Below, piece after piece: positions 7,014 through 13,960 of a stretch of DNA of 32,010 bases. The notes beneath the pieces are model-generated. The model did no database searches. It was not told the origin of the DNA and saw only the letters and a program-made list of their open reading frames with translations. The position numbers and the translations under genes were made by a program. The stretch lies in assembly GCA_964476135.1 (NCBI GenBank), contig CAYYYG010000008.1, positions 1 through 32,010 of the forward strand, given 5' to 3'. Every line of letters starts with the position of its first letter. Position 1 is the stretch's first letter. This DNA comes from CAYYYG01 sp964476135. GTDB taxonomy: Bacteria; Patescibacteriota; Microgenomatia; UBA1406; GWC2-37-13.

Positions 7014-7903
7014 TCGGAGTTTTTTCATCAATCAGGCGGACTCCCTATCAGTCCATGGCAGGTTTTCTGGTGCTTTTTTTTGCAATTTTCCTCTCTACAG
7101 CGCTCTTAATATCTGTCAGCTTCTTGGAAGGATTACTGAACTATGTTGAAACCCGACCACAGGTAACAGTTTATTTTCAAAGAAGCAGCAGCGAGGATGA
7201 GGTGAATAAACTACGTGACGCTCTTATGAAATCGGACAAAATCCTATCCGTGAAATATATTTCCAAAGACGAAGCATTCAAGATATATAAAGAGTTAAAT
7301 AAAAACAAACCTCTTCTTCTGGAAATGGTTTCCGCCAATATACTGCCAGCATCGCTTGAAATCCATGCAAAAAAACTGGAGTTCCTACCACAAATAGTGG
7401 AGTTCTCGAAAAAACAAGACGGAGTGGATGAAGTGCGCTTCTCCCAGGATAATTCGGAAAGACTTAAAAACTTGACTACCATAGTCCGTAAAATAGCGTT
7501 GTTTCTATTTATGTACTTGATAGTCATGTCGGTTGTAGTTTTATCAACCACGACATTATTTAAGATAGCGATGAAGAAGGATGAAATCGAATTACTAAGG
7601 CTGCTTGGTGCATCTAATTTTTATATCAGAAAGCCGTACATTAAAGAAACGTTGACTCTGAGCTTGCTCGCCTCGATCTGCTCATTCGGAGTAACTCTGA
7701 TCGCTCTTTATGCTTTGAAACCTTCTATAGAGGTTTATCTGGAGAGCATTCCGGCACTAACACTACCCCTTAACGGAATGACTTTAACAGTCTGGCCCAT
7801 TAATATAAATTACCTCGGGTTGGCTTTCGTTCTGACTTCGTTTTTTAGTATTCTTGTCGCCATTACAGGAAGCTATATCGCAACCCAAAGATACCTGAAA
7901 TGA
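7010..7903 (+). CDS. ftsX: cell division protein FtsX
   Basis: This 297-aa membrane protein is the permease-like partner of FtsE. It has the FtsX layout: a short cytoplasmic N-terminus (SIRRTPYQSMAGF), TM1 at about 17-43, a large extracellular loop of ~115 residues (ECD, including VTVYFQRSSSEDEVNKLRDA and VKYISKDEAFKIYKE), then three TM helices at about 162-187, 210-235 and 262-287. EIELLRLLGASNFYIRKPY between TM2 and TM3 is the typical cytoplasmic coupling segment. FtsX extracellular loops recruit and activate coiled-coil hydrolases, and one is encoded directly downstream with a 4-bp overlap. The TGA stop overlaps the ATG of that gene. Confidence 0.95.
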   Translation: MIGVFSSIRRTPYQSMAGFLVLFFAIFLSTALLISVSFLEGLLNYVETRPQVTVYFQRSSSEDEVNKLRDALMKSDKILSVKYISKDEAFKIYKELNKNKPLLLEMVSANILPASLEIHAKKLEFLPQIVEFSKKQDGVDEVRFSQDNSERLKNLTTIVRKIALFLFMYLIVMSVVVLSTTTLFKIAMKKDEIELLRLLGASNFYIRKPYIKETLTLSLLASICSFGVTLIALYALKPSIEVYLESIPALTLPLNGMTLTVWPININYLGLAFVLTSFFSILVAITGSYIATQRYLK

Positions 7904-9063
7904 AAACAAAAGCGTGCATCATAATTCTAATATTGACTGCTGCAACTATCAGTATGATTGCGACTCCGGCATCAAATGCCGAGGACGCGACAAAATCTGC
8001 TACTGCTGCAAACATCGAGGACAAAATCCATGAATATCAGAAAAAACTGGGTGAGCTTGGTGACCAAAAAAAAAGCTTGGCTACTCAAATCCAATACATG
8101 GACGCCCAAATCAATCTCACTGAATTAAAAATCCAGAACACCGAAGAGCGCGTTAAGAGAATAAAAGAAGAAATTACCGTAATAAGTGCACGAATAGACG
8201 GACTGGATGAATCTTTGAGTAAAGTCTCGAAAATAATGATCGAAACCGTTGTTGCCGGATATAAGGAAAAACCGGCTACTTTTTTTGACATCTTATTGGC
8301 ATCGGAAAACATTGGCGACATGATGAATAAATTTAAGTATGTGAAAGTCGCCGAAGAAAACAACCAGAAAATGCTCATTCACATACAGGAGGCAAAATTA
8401 AATTTTGAAGAACAGAAGGCGCTGCGGGAAAAGAAAAAGGTGGAGCTAGATGAGCTGCAGGAGCAATTACAGATCCAAAAAATTGATCTGAATGTTCATA
8501 AGGATGAAAAAGAAATTCTTCTTAAGGAAACACAGAGTGATGAAAAAAAGTATCAGCAACTACTTTCTCAGGCGCTCGCGGAATACAGCGCTATACAAAA
8601 AGCCCTTGTAAGTGGCGCTAAAGTGGGACCGGTAAAGAAAGGTGATCCGATTGCACTTGTTGGGAATTCGGGCGCGCCTTATTGTTCAACAGGCCCTCAT
8701 CTACATTTTGAGGTCAGGCAAAATAACACTTGGGTTAACGCGGAAAATTTTTTATCACCTCACAGTTTAACAAACCATCAGGACAGCAATTCGACGATAG
8801 GCAGTGGAAGCTGGGACTGGCCTCTACAAGACCCGATAATCCTGGAGCAGCGTTATGGGAAAACTCCATGGTCGTGGAGATATAAATATAGCGGCGGAAT
8901 ACATACAGGGATCGATATGTGGAGTAAAACGAGCGATGTAATACGGGCTCCTGCAGATGGGACATTGTATACATCAGCGGAAAAATGCGGTTCCGCGACC
9001 ATCAACATCAAATATATAGATCACGGTTCAGGTACCATGAGCTTTTATCTTCATGTTCAATAG
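7900..9063 (+). CDS. secreted coiled-coil M23 (LytM) peptidoglycan hydrolase with permuted domain
   Basis: This 387-aa exported protein has an N-terminal signal peptide (about 1-27) and a long coiled coil (about 36-235; KNTEERVKRIKEEI-like heptads), as in EnvC, PcsB and RipC proteins that FtsX activates. The C-terminal part holds every M23 zinc-endopeptidase motif, but in swapped order. The normally C-terminal half comes first (VKKGDPIALVGNSG, CSTG, HLH 267-269, FEVR). The normally N-terminal half follows (WDWPL, HTGID with H335 and D339, VIRAPADGTLY, IDHGSG, YLHV with H385), and the gene stops two codons after H385. Ligands H335, D339 and H269 and catalytic H267 are all kept, so an active enzyme is plausible. 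C262 and C363 could pair. Neither other frame continues the domain past the stop. Overlap with ftsX and position imply control by FtsEX. Confidence 0.88.
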   Translation: MKTKACIIILILTAATISMIATPASNAEDATKSATAANIEDKIHEYQKKLGELGDQKKSLATQIQYMDAQINLTELKIQNTEERVKRIKEEITVISARIDGLDESLSKVSKIMIETVVAGYKEKPATFFDILLASENIGDMMNKFKYVKVAEENNQKMLIHIQEAKLNFEEQKALREKKKVELDELQEQLQIQKIDLNVHKDEKEILLKETQSDEKKYQQLLSQALAEYSAIQKALVSGAKVGPVKKGDPIALVGNSGAPYCSTGPHLHFEVRQNNTWVNAENFLSPHSLTNHQDSNSTIGSGSWDWPLQDPIILEQRYGKTPWSWRYKYSGGIHTGIDMWSKTSDVIRAPADGTLYTSAEKCGSATINIKYIDHGSGTMSFYLHVQ

Positions 9064-9084
9064 AATAAGACAGTAGTCTATTCT
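9062..9084 (+). other. hairpin overlapping the stop of the M23 gene
   Basis: AGAATAAGAC (9062-9071) and GTCTATTCT (9076-9084) form a 9-bp stem with a single bulged A and an AGTA loop, starting inside the TAG stop. There is no T tract, so it is not a standard intrinsic terminator. It may protect the 3' end of the ftsEX message or mark its end. Confidence 0.35.
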
Positions 9085-9142
9085 CAAATAATGTCGAATA
9101 TACGCTATTGAGGTTTAAGAAACATACAGTTAGGCTTGAAAC

Positions 9143-10375
9143 ATGATTTTGCTTTGTTTTATAGCCGTCATGATATTTTTTTACCCCCCGACAATTTCTG
9201 CTACCGTGAGAATAAATGAACTATATCCGGCGCCTGCCCAGGATGAGTTTGAATGGCTGGAACTTTACAACGACAGTGAATCCGAACAAAGGCTTGATGT
9301 GTTAATTTTTTACGATGCTAAACAGAACCGGATTCCTGTTCAGGCCGAAAAAATTCTCCCACACGAATACTTAGTTGCCACATTTTCAGGAATTCTTAAT
9401 AATTCCGGTGGCGACAGTGTAATAATGATAGATGGAAGCGGAGCGACCCTAGAACGAGTGGACTATGCGTCCGATTTCCAGCCTGGGCAAAGTTACAGCC
9501 GCTGCCGGGGGAACGATGCTGATAACTGGATCAGAACTCAACCTCCAACAAAACTCTCAGATAACATCGCCTCATGTATAACACCAACCCCAACCGCGAC
9601 GTCGGCACCTTCTCCAACGACAACAATGACACCTACACCTACGTCCACATTAACACCAACACCTCGTACAAAATATGGAAAAATATATATAAATGAAGTG
9701 ATGTCGTACCCAAAAGAGGGCGATGCCGAATGGATCGAGCTATATAACGACAACGATTTTTCAGTGGAACTTAACGGGTGGAAAATAGACGACATAGATT
9801 CGGGAGGATCTAATCCTAAAGTATTCACCGCCTCGATAGAAAAAAAATCTTTCATAACAGTCGAACTTTCAAGTTCGATGTTTAATAACGGAGGCGACCG
9901 GGCTAGATTACTTGATCACGACCATATGGTTATCGATGAGGTTGGCTTTTCCGCTATTGCAGTCGGCACAAGCTGGAACAGGATAAATTTCGGAACTCCG
10001 GAAATGTGTCAACAATCTCCCAGTCCCAAAAAAAATAACTTCGCATGCGCTCAACCTCCGACAACAGCAATAGCAGACTCACCCGCTGAAAATCGAGCAC
10101 AAACCGAATACATAGAAACAATCACCCCAGTTGAAAAAACGAACACCCCCAAACTTAATACGCGCAAGATAGAGATAACTCCCCCGCCGTGGTATTTACT
10201 GGGAAGTAATTCTGATATTACCGCTCCGGAAAAAAATGCAAGCCCTTCTGGAGAAGTTCTAGGCATATCGGATGAGTCGAGACCTTACCCTATTATTTTA
10301 CCGGCGATCAGCTCGATCAGCTCGCTTTTGACTATCGCAGTGGGTTTCTATAAAATGAGTCAGAATGTTCGGTAA
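9143..10375 (+). CDS. secreted tandem lamin-tail-domain (LTD) membrane-anchored protein
   Basis: This 410-aa surface protein has a signal peptide (MILLCFIAVMIFFYPPTISA). Two lamin-tail (LTD) domains follow: the first at about 21-115 (VRINELYPAPAQDEFEWLEL, NSGGDSVIM), the second at about 179-280 (IYINEVMSYPKEGDAEWIEL, NNGGDRARLLD). A low-complexity Thr/Pro linker joins them (nt ~9580-9665, TPTPTST-like). A second Pro/Thr-rich stretch leads to EVLGISDESRP and a C-terminal membrane helix (IILPAISSISSLLTIAVGF) with a short tail. LTDs are Ig-like folds found in bacterial surface and nuclease proteins; a role in adhesion or cell-surface structure is inference. The 3' end overlaps the next gene by 11 bp. 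No Shine-Dalgarno is seen. Confidence 0.85.
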   Translation: MILLCFIAVMIFFYPPTISATVRINELYPAPAQDEFEWLELYNDSESEQRLDVLIFYDAKQNRIPVQAEKILPHEYLVATFSGILNNSGGDSVIMIDGSGATLERVDYASDFQPGQSYSRCRGNDADNWIRTQPPTKLSDNIASCITPTPTATSAPSPTTTMTPTPTSTLTPTPRTKYGKIYINEVMSYPKEGDAEWIELYNDNDFSVELNGWKIDDIDSGGSNPKVFTASIEKKSFITVELSSSMFNNGGDRARLLDHDHMVIDEVGFSAIAVGTSWNRINFGTPEMCQQSPSPKKNNFACAQPPTTAIADSPAENRAQTEYIETITPVEKTNTPKLNTRKIEITPPPWYLLGSNSDITAPEKNASPSGEVLGISDESRPYPIILPAISSISSLLTIAVGFYKMSQNVR

Positions 10376-10769
10376 AAAACTGATGTTATTCTATTGGTTT
10401 CCTGTTTTCGGCTGGATGACGGTTATTTTTTTAATGTCCTCAAGGCAAAGAGTCTCCGTAAGTGAAGAATACATAGTTAATTTCTTTTTTTTCAAGTCGC
10501 TCCACGTTATCGAATATGGATTTATGTTCTACCTAATATTCAGATTAATCAACAAGATCTCAACCTCTAAAAATAATTTCGAATGGCGCTATATTATTGC
10601 CGCTCTGCTGACATTGATTTACGCCGCAAGCGATGAACTGCATCAAACTTTTGTACCCACTCGTCAAGGATCGGTGCGTGATATTTTCATAGATCTGATC
10701 GGCGTGACAATTTCCTGGATTATTCTCCGCAAAGCCTACCGAAAACTTAAAAAATATTCGATAATATGA
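10365..10769 (+). CDS. VanZ-family membrane protein
   Basis: This 134-aa protein has about four membrane helices and the VanZ-like signature. An early helix ends in FLMSSRQ; LHVIEYGFMFYLIF is followed later by YAASDELHQTFVPTRQGSVRDIFIDLIGVTISW. The DELHQ and (V)RDIFID motifs are the family hallmarks. VanZ gives low-level teicoplanin resistance in enterococci, but most VanZ-like proteins have no known function and occur near envelope genes. Here it overlaps the lamin-tail gene and belongs to the envelope block. ATG 10365 is used; ATG 10383 would remove the overlap and is possible. Confidence 0.87.
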   Translation: MFGKKLMLFYWFPVFGWMTVIFLMSSRQRVSVSEEYIVNFFFFKSLHVIEYGFMFYLIFRLINKISTSKNNFEWRYIIAALLTLIYAASDELHQTFVPTRQGSVRDIFIDLIGVTISWIILRKAYRKLKKYSII

Positions 10770-10796
10770 CTTTACTAAACATTCGAAAAAGAGTAC

Positions 10797-10802
10797 TATA
10801 GT
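10797..10802 (+). promoter_or_regulatory. -10 element for CAP-domain gene (leaderless type)
   Basis: TATAGT (5 of 6 to TATAAT) ends 6 nt before the ATG at 10809, so the start codon would be at or next to +1. A weak TTTACT lies about 20 nt upstream of it. Confidence 0.4.
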
Positions 10803-10808
10803 ATAAGC

Positions 10809-11762
10809 ATGCAAAAGTTATTGAACTATCTGCACCAAAGGTTAATACCGGGCGAAAGGAATAATTTCAAGTCGAGACCTATGCACTTGGATTTCCTTTC
10901 ATACTACTTGATGGGTGTTTTACTGCTTTCTGTGTTCTTTAAATATATTGGCTACAATGCCGGAGGAGTTCTTGGATTCGCAACGGATATCTCAATCCAA
11001 AAACTCAACGCAATCGTGAATGAAAAGAGAATAGAAAATGGGCTATCGCCGCTAACTTATAATGAAAAACTTTCGTTGGCGGCTGAAAATAAGGCGCAGG
11101 ACATGTTTAATAAAAACTACTGGTCACATTTCTCACCGGAAGGCAAATCACCATGGAATTTTATTCTCAATACCGGATACGAGTATGAATATGCAGGTGA
11201 AAATCTGGCAAAAAACTTCGTATTCAGCCAAGGCGTTGTTGACGCCTGGATGGATTCGCCAAGCCACCGTGCCAATATACTTCGTAAAGATTACAGTGAG
11301 GTAGGTTACGCGGTAGTTAACGGCGTGCTCAACGGTGAAGAAACCACTCTAGTAGTTCAGCTTTTCGCCAAGCCTATGGCCGAATCCGGCAGTGCCTTTG
11401 CCAAACCAGTAGCTGCCGAAACAACCACCAATATGGAAACGGTTGAGATCCAGGAAAAGGCTGATGCGATGCCTGTAAATAATCAGGATATAGTGGTAGA
11501 AAAAAATAAAGAGGCTAAGTCGCAGGAGACTATCGTACTCGCGGATAAAGCAGACAAACCCGCCTTAAACCTCTTTCCGACATTCTTCGGAGTTAACTCG
11601 GTATTTTTTATATTCATTGCCGTTGTCTTGATTATCGATCTTATATATGCAGCCAAAATGAATCTGCTTCACATGCATGGTAAACATATCGCGCACCTTA
11701 TATTTTTAGGATTCGTATCGCTTGGGATCTCGGTTATATTACTTAAAGGAACCATATTATGA
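10809..11762 (+). CDS. CAP-domain (SCP/PR1-like) membrane protein
   Basis: This 317-aa protein has a cytoplasmic N-terminus, TM1 at about 30-50, an extracellular CAP domain at about 62-189, a charged spacer, and two C-terminal membrane helices at about 257-278 and 288-312. CAP motifs are clear: LNAIVNEKRIENGLSPLTY, AAENKAQDM, WSHFSPEG (H107), YAGENLAK (E131), AWMDSPSHRANIL (H153) and EVGYAVV. The CAP cleft residues H107, E131 and H153 are retained. Bacterial CAP proteins are surface or secreted with poorly known roles. VLGFATDIS follows TM1, similar to the VLGIS motif in neighbours. A 4-bp overlap with the next gene shows coupling. Confidence 0.92.
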   Translation: MQKLLNYLHQRLIPGERNNFKSRPMHLDFLSYYLMGVLLLSVFFKYIGYNAGGVLGFATDISIQKLNAIVNEKRIENGLSPLTYNEKLSLAAENKAQDMFNKNYWSHFSPEGKSPWNFILNTGYEYEYAGENLAKNFVFSQGVVDAWMDSPSHRANILRKDYSEVGYAVVNGVLNGEETTLVVQLFAKPMAESGSAFAKPVAAETTTNMETVEIQEKADAMPVNNQDIVVEKNKEAKSQETIVLADKADKPALNLFPTFFGVNSVFFIFIAVVLIIDLIYAAKMNLLHMHGKHIAHLIFLGFVSLGISVILLKGTIL

Positions 11763-12046
11763 GCTCAAAACATAAAAAAAATCCAATCACCTCAGATCTG
11801 AAAAAGCATTCTTTCGACTATATTCTACTCCTGACCGCAGGAATTTTTTTTCTGATCACTTTGCAGGCATTCAGGGGTGAAAGACTTTATGAATTCTTAA
11901 TCGTACTGGCATTCACTTCTTTCTATATTATATGGGGTATGTATCACCATGTTATTACCGATACGATCAGGCTGAAAAATATGTTAGAATATGTCCTCAT
12001 AGGTTTCACTATTCTCTTTCTCGTGAAAATATTGATTTTTCTTTAA
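11759..12046 (+). CDS. small three-helix membrane protein, unknown function
   Basis: This 95-aa protein is mostly three predicted membrane helices (FDYILLLTAGIFFLITLQAF; FLIVLAFTSFYIIWGMYHH; YVLIGFTILFLVKILIFL) with a lysine-rich N-terminus. The ATG overlaps the stop of the CAP-domain gene (ATGA), so the two are translationally coupled and probably work together. It ends 7 bp before the nucleotidyltransferase gene. No family is recognised. Confidence 0.8.
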   Translation: MSSKHKKNPITSDLKKHSFDYILLLTAGIFFLITLQAFRGERLYEFLIVLAFTSFYIIWGMYHHVITDTIRLKNMLEYVLIGFTILFLVKILIFL

Positions 12047-12053
12047 TACAAGT

Positions 12054-12794
12054 ATGAAAGGAATAATTCTCGCAGGCGGAAGGGCGACTCGACTTCGGCC
12101 GCTAACCAAAATCACCTCGAAGCAGCTTTTACCGGTATATAACAAACCGATGATTTTTTACCCTATCGAAACGTTGGTCAAAAGTGGTATTGAAGAAATA
12201 TTAATAATTATGGCTCCCGATTATTCGGGACATTTTTTGAATCTATTAGGATCAGGAAAAGAATTCGGGGTCAGATTCACCTACGAAATACAGGAGGAGC
12301 CGCGCGGACTTGCTGATGCGTTTAAAATTGGCAGAAATTTCGTGGGCAATAGCGACGTCGCGCTCATTCTGGGCGATAACATTTTCGACTATGACTTTAC
12401 CAAAGACATAAGTTCGTTCAAGGGCGGAGCTTTGAATTTTGTAAAAAAAGTCCACGATCCGCAGCGTTATGGCGTTGTCGAAATTGACCGCGACATGAAA
12501 GTATTGTCGATCGAAGAAAAACCGAAGGTGCCAAAAAGCGAATATGCTTCCGTTGGATTTTATGTCTACGACAGCCGCGTATGCGAAATCGCAAATAACT
12601 TAAAGCCATCAGCCAGGGGTGAAATCGAGATTAACGGCAACCCGAGCATCAATAATACTTATTTGGAAATGGGCGAACTGCAGGCAAGAATTATAGAAGG
12701 AGTCTGGGAAGACGCCGGAACTTTCGACAGTTTACTGAGGGCAAACATATACTGGGCGAAAAAAAATAATAGTACGGTTCAAACGACTTCATAA
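12054..12794 (+). CDS. glucose-1-phosphate thymidylyltransferase-like nucleotidyltransferase (RmlA/RfbA type)
   Basis: This 246-aa sugar-phosphate nucleotidyltransferase probably makes an NDP-sugar (typically dTDP-glucose) for surface polysaccharide. The N-terminal motif is MKGIILAGGRATRLRPLT, where the usual GG(S/T)GTRL is changed to GGRATRL. KQLLPVYNKPMIFYPIE, LILGDNIF (metal-binding Asp), EEKPKVPKSEYASVGFYVYD and EDAGTFDSLL are all as in RmlA. It is shorter than the ~290-aa long form and fits the short form lacking the C-terminal regulatory helices. No rmlB, C or D is nearby, so the sugar specificity is not proven. It lies 7 bp after the preceding gene. Confidence 0.9.
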   Translation: MKGIILAGGRATRLRPLTKITSKQLLPVYNKPMIFYPIETLVKSGIEEILIIMAPDYSGHFLNLLGSGKEFGVRFTYEIQEEPRGLADAFKIGRNFVGNSDVALILGDNIFDYDFTKDISSFKGGALNFVKKVHDPQRYGVVEIDRDMKVLSIEEKPKVPKSEYASVGFYVYDSRVCEIANNLKPSARGEIEINGNPSINNTYLEMGELQARIIEGVWEDAGTFDSLLRANIYWAKKNNSTVQTTS

Positions 12795-12816
12795 TCAATA
12801 ACCGGTATTGACGAAT

Positions 12817-13275
12817 ATGTCAAAAAAAGAAAGATTTAAGCCATATGCCGCTGCCTACCTCGTATTAATAAAAGATAACCGGGTTTTACTTCTTAAACGA
12901 TTCAATACTGGTTATCAGGACGGAAATTATAGCTTAATAGCCGGCCATCTTGATGGATGCGAAACCTCTAAACAATGCATTCTTCGCGAAGCACGCGAAG
13001 AAGCCGGCATCGCAATAAATCCAACAAACCTTGAGGTGGTTCACGTAATGCACAGACTTTCATCCGATAGAGAATATTTTGATATATACCTACGTACAGA
13101 TGAATGGACCGGCGAAATTAAAAATATAGAACCCGACAAATGCGACGAGCTTAAATAGTTTGATCTGTATAAACTCCCGGGCAATATGGTTCCCGAGGTA
13201 AGGTTAGCCCTTGATAGCATTAGTAAAAATGTGCATTATAGTGAGGCTGGCTGGAATGACGATAACACTACTTGA
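12817..13275 (+). pseudogene. NUDIX hydrolase interrupted by an in-frame amber codon
   Basis: Codons from 12817 encode a NUDIX protein with a perfect NUDIX box (Gx5Ex7REUxEExGU: GHLDGCETSKQCILREAREE followed by AGI). At 13156-13158 a TAG follows EPDKCDELK, where relatives have Trp (DELKWF). The same frame then continues with family-like sequence (FDLYKLPGNMVPEVRLAL ... YSEAGWNDD) to a TGA at 13273-13275. A single TGG-to-TAG change explains this. The product as written is 113 aa and lacks about 39 C-terminal residues, although the catalytic box is intact. It could be a recent pseudogene, a truncated but active enzyme, or a readthrough gene. TAG ends other genes here, so general recoding is unlikely. 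The start could also be the TTG at 12808. Confidence 0.85.
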
Positions 13276-13300
13276 ACTGGCCCTAGTATTACAGTAGTAT
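13272..13300 (+). promoter_or_regulatory. promoter for the small membrane protein gene at 13307
   Basis: TTGAAC (13272-13277), a 17-nt spacer and TAGTAT (13295-13300) form a recognisable sigma-70 promoter. The hexamer ends 6 nt before the ATG at 13307, so the transcript would be leaderless. The -35 overlaps the TGA that ends the NUDIX frame. Confidence 0.5.
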
Positions 13301-13306
13301 ACACAT

Positions 13307-13570
13307 ATGGATCCGACACAACTTTTACTCACGATAATTCTTACATTAACTACGGTACTATTATTAATTGTGGGATTCCAGTTGTTTTTTGTGTTGCGTG
13401 AAATAAGAAAACTCCTCGCCAAGCTACATTCGATCGCAAACGGGTTTGAACACATGGGGCAGGGGATGAATCATGGCTTCACCGAAGTCATCGGTTTCGT
13501 AAACGGGATAAAAACCATATTAAAAATCGCCGATCAGGTAACTAGCAGAAAAAATGAGCGCAGCAAATAA
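13307..13570 (+). CDS. small single-pass membrane protein, unknown
   Basis: This 87-aa protein has one N-terminal membrane helix (LLLTIILTLTTVLLLIVGFQLFFVL) followed by an amphipathic, possibly coiled-coil region (REIRKLLAKLHSIANGFEHM) and a basic tail. It overlaps the next gene (YtxH-like) by 17 bp. Small TM-plus-helix proteins of the DUF948 kind often sit beside YtxH-like proteins in other bacteria; the similarity here is one of layout only. It has its own TTGAAC-N17-TAGTAT promoter. Confidence 0.75.
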   Translation: MDPTQLLLTIILTLTTVLLLIVGFQLFFVLREIRKLLAKLHSIANGFEHMGQGMNHGFTEVIGFVNGIKTILKIADQVTSRKNERSK

Positions 13571-13847
13571 CGAGAAAACCAACAACTTCTGGCAGGGTTT
13601 TGCCTTCGGCATAGCAAGTGCAGCGGGCCTCGCTTATTTGATCGGTACGAAAACTGGTCGGGAAAAATTGAAAAATGTGCTCGACTATATGGAAAATTAC
13701 CAAGGCAATGCAGATAGTTTATTCGATGCGATAGACGGACTCCTTGCCGACAGTAAAAAGACCGACGCAGCCTTGGAAAAGGCCGCCGAAGCAAAAACAG
13801 ACCTTACGGCATTAATAGATAAGGTAAAATCAATCACCAAAAGCTGA
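13554..13847 (+). CDS. YtxH-like small protein
   Basis: This 97-aa protein begins with a glycine/alanine-rich hydrophobic segment, FAFGIASAAGLAYLIGTKTG, followed by REKLKNVL. This is the typical YtxH/GvpP-like opening (hydrophobic helix, then a TxxGR(E/K)xR-like turn). The rest is a charged helical region (about 35-97) with heptad character. YtxH-like proteins are small membrane-associated proteins, stress-induced in Bacillus, of unknown mechanism. It overlaps the upstream gene and ends just before the rpoB promoter. Confidence 0.75.
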   Translation: MSAANNEKTNNFWQGFAFGIASAAGLAYLIGTKTGREKLKNVLDYMENYQGNADSLFDAIDGLLADSKKTDAALEKAAEAKTDLTALIDKVKSITKS

Positions 13848-13855
13848 CATACCTA

Positions 13856-13884
13856 TTGACAACAACACAACTCTATAGTATATT
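13856..13884 (+). promoter_or_regulatory. strong sigma-70 promoter of the rpoBC-rpsLG-fusA operon
   Basis: A perfect -35 TTGACA (13856-13861), a 17-nt spacer and TATATT (13879-13884, 5 of 6) make this the best promoter in the window. Transcription would start near 13891, leaving a leader of about 70 nt before the rpoB ATG at 13961. The leader contains an imperfect inverted repeat (ATAAC at about 13899-13903 with GTTAT at 13921-13925, plus inner CC/GG pairs) followed by a T-rich stretch. That could form an attenuator-like hairpin; this last point is tentative. Confidence 0.8.
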
Positions 13885-13960
13885 AAATAAGTTTTTTTAA
13901 TAACCCTATTTATTGGGGTCGTTATTTTTATTTTATCCAGTTTATCCTCCAAAACCATCG

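Noticed and set aside
9061..9063. The TAG ending the M23 protein as a second amber-interrupted gene
   Set aside because: The frame after this TAG runs 15 codons to a TGA without M23-like sequence, and the other two frames stop at once. The missing half of the domain already lies upstream in the same protein, so permutation explains it better.
9580..9665. Repetitive ACACCAACACC-like stretch as a DNA repeat or CRISPR-like array
   Set aside because: It is coding low-complexity sequence for a Thr/Pro linker, without regular repeat-spacer structure.
10305..10323. Tandem 9-bp repeat GATCAGCTC as a regulatory repeat
   Set aside because: Only two copies, inside the coding sequence of a membrane helix (ISSISS); no further copies nearby.
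13204..13455. Minus-strand open frame over the small membrane protein gene
   Set aside because: It is antisense to a gene with its own promoter and plausible protein features; the minus product resembles no family and has no promoter or ribosome site.
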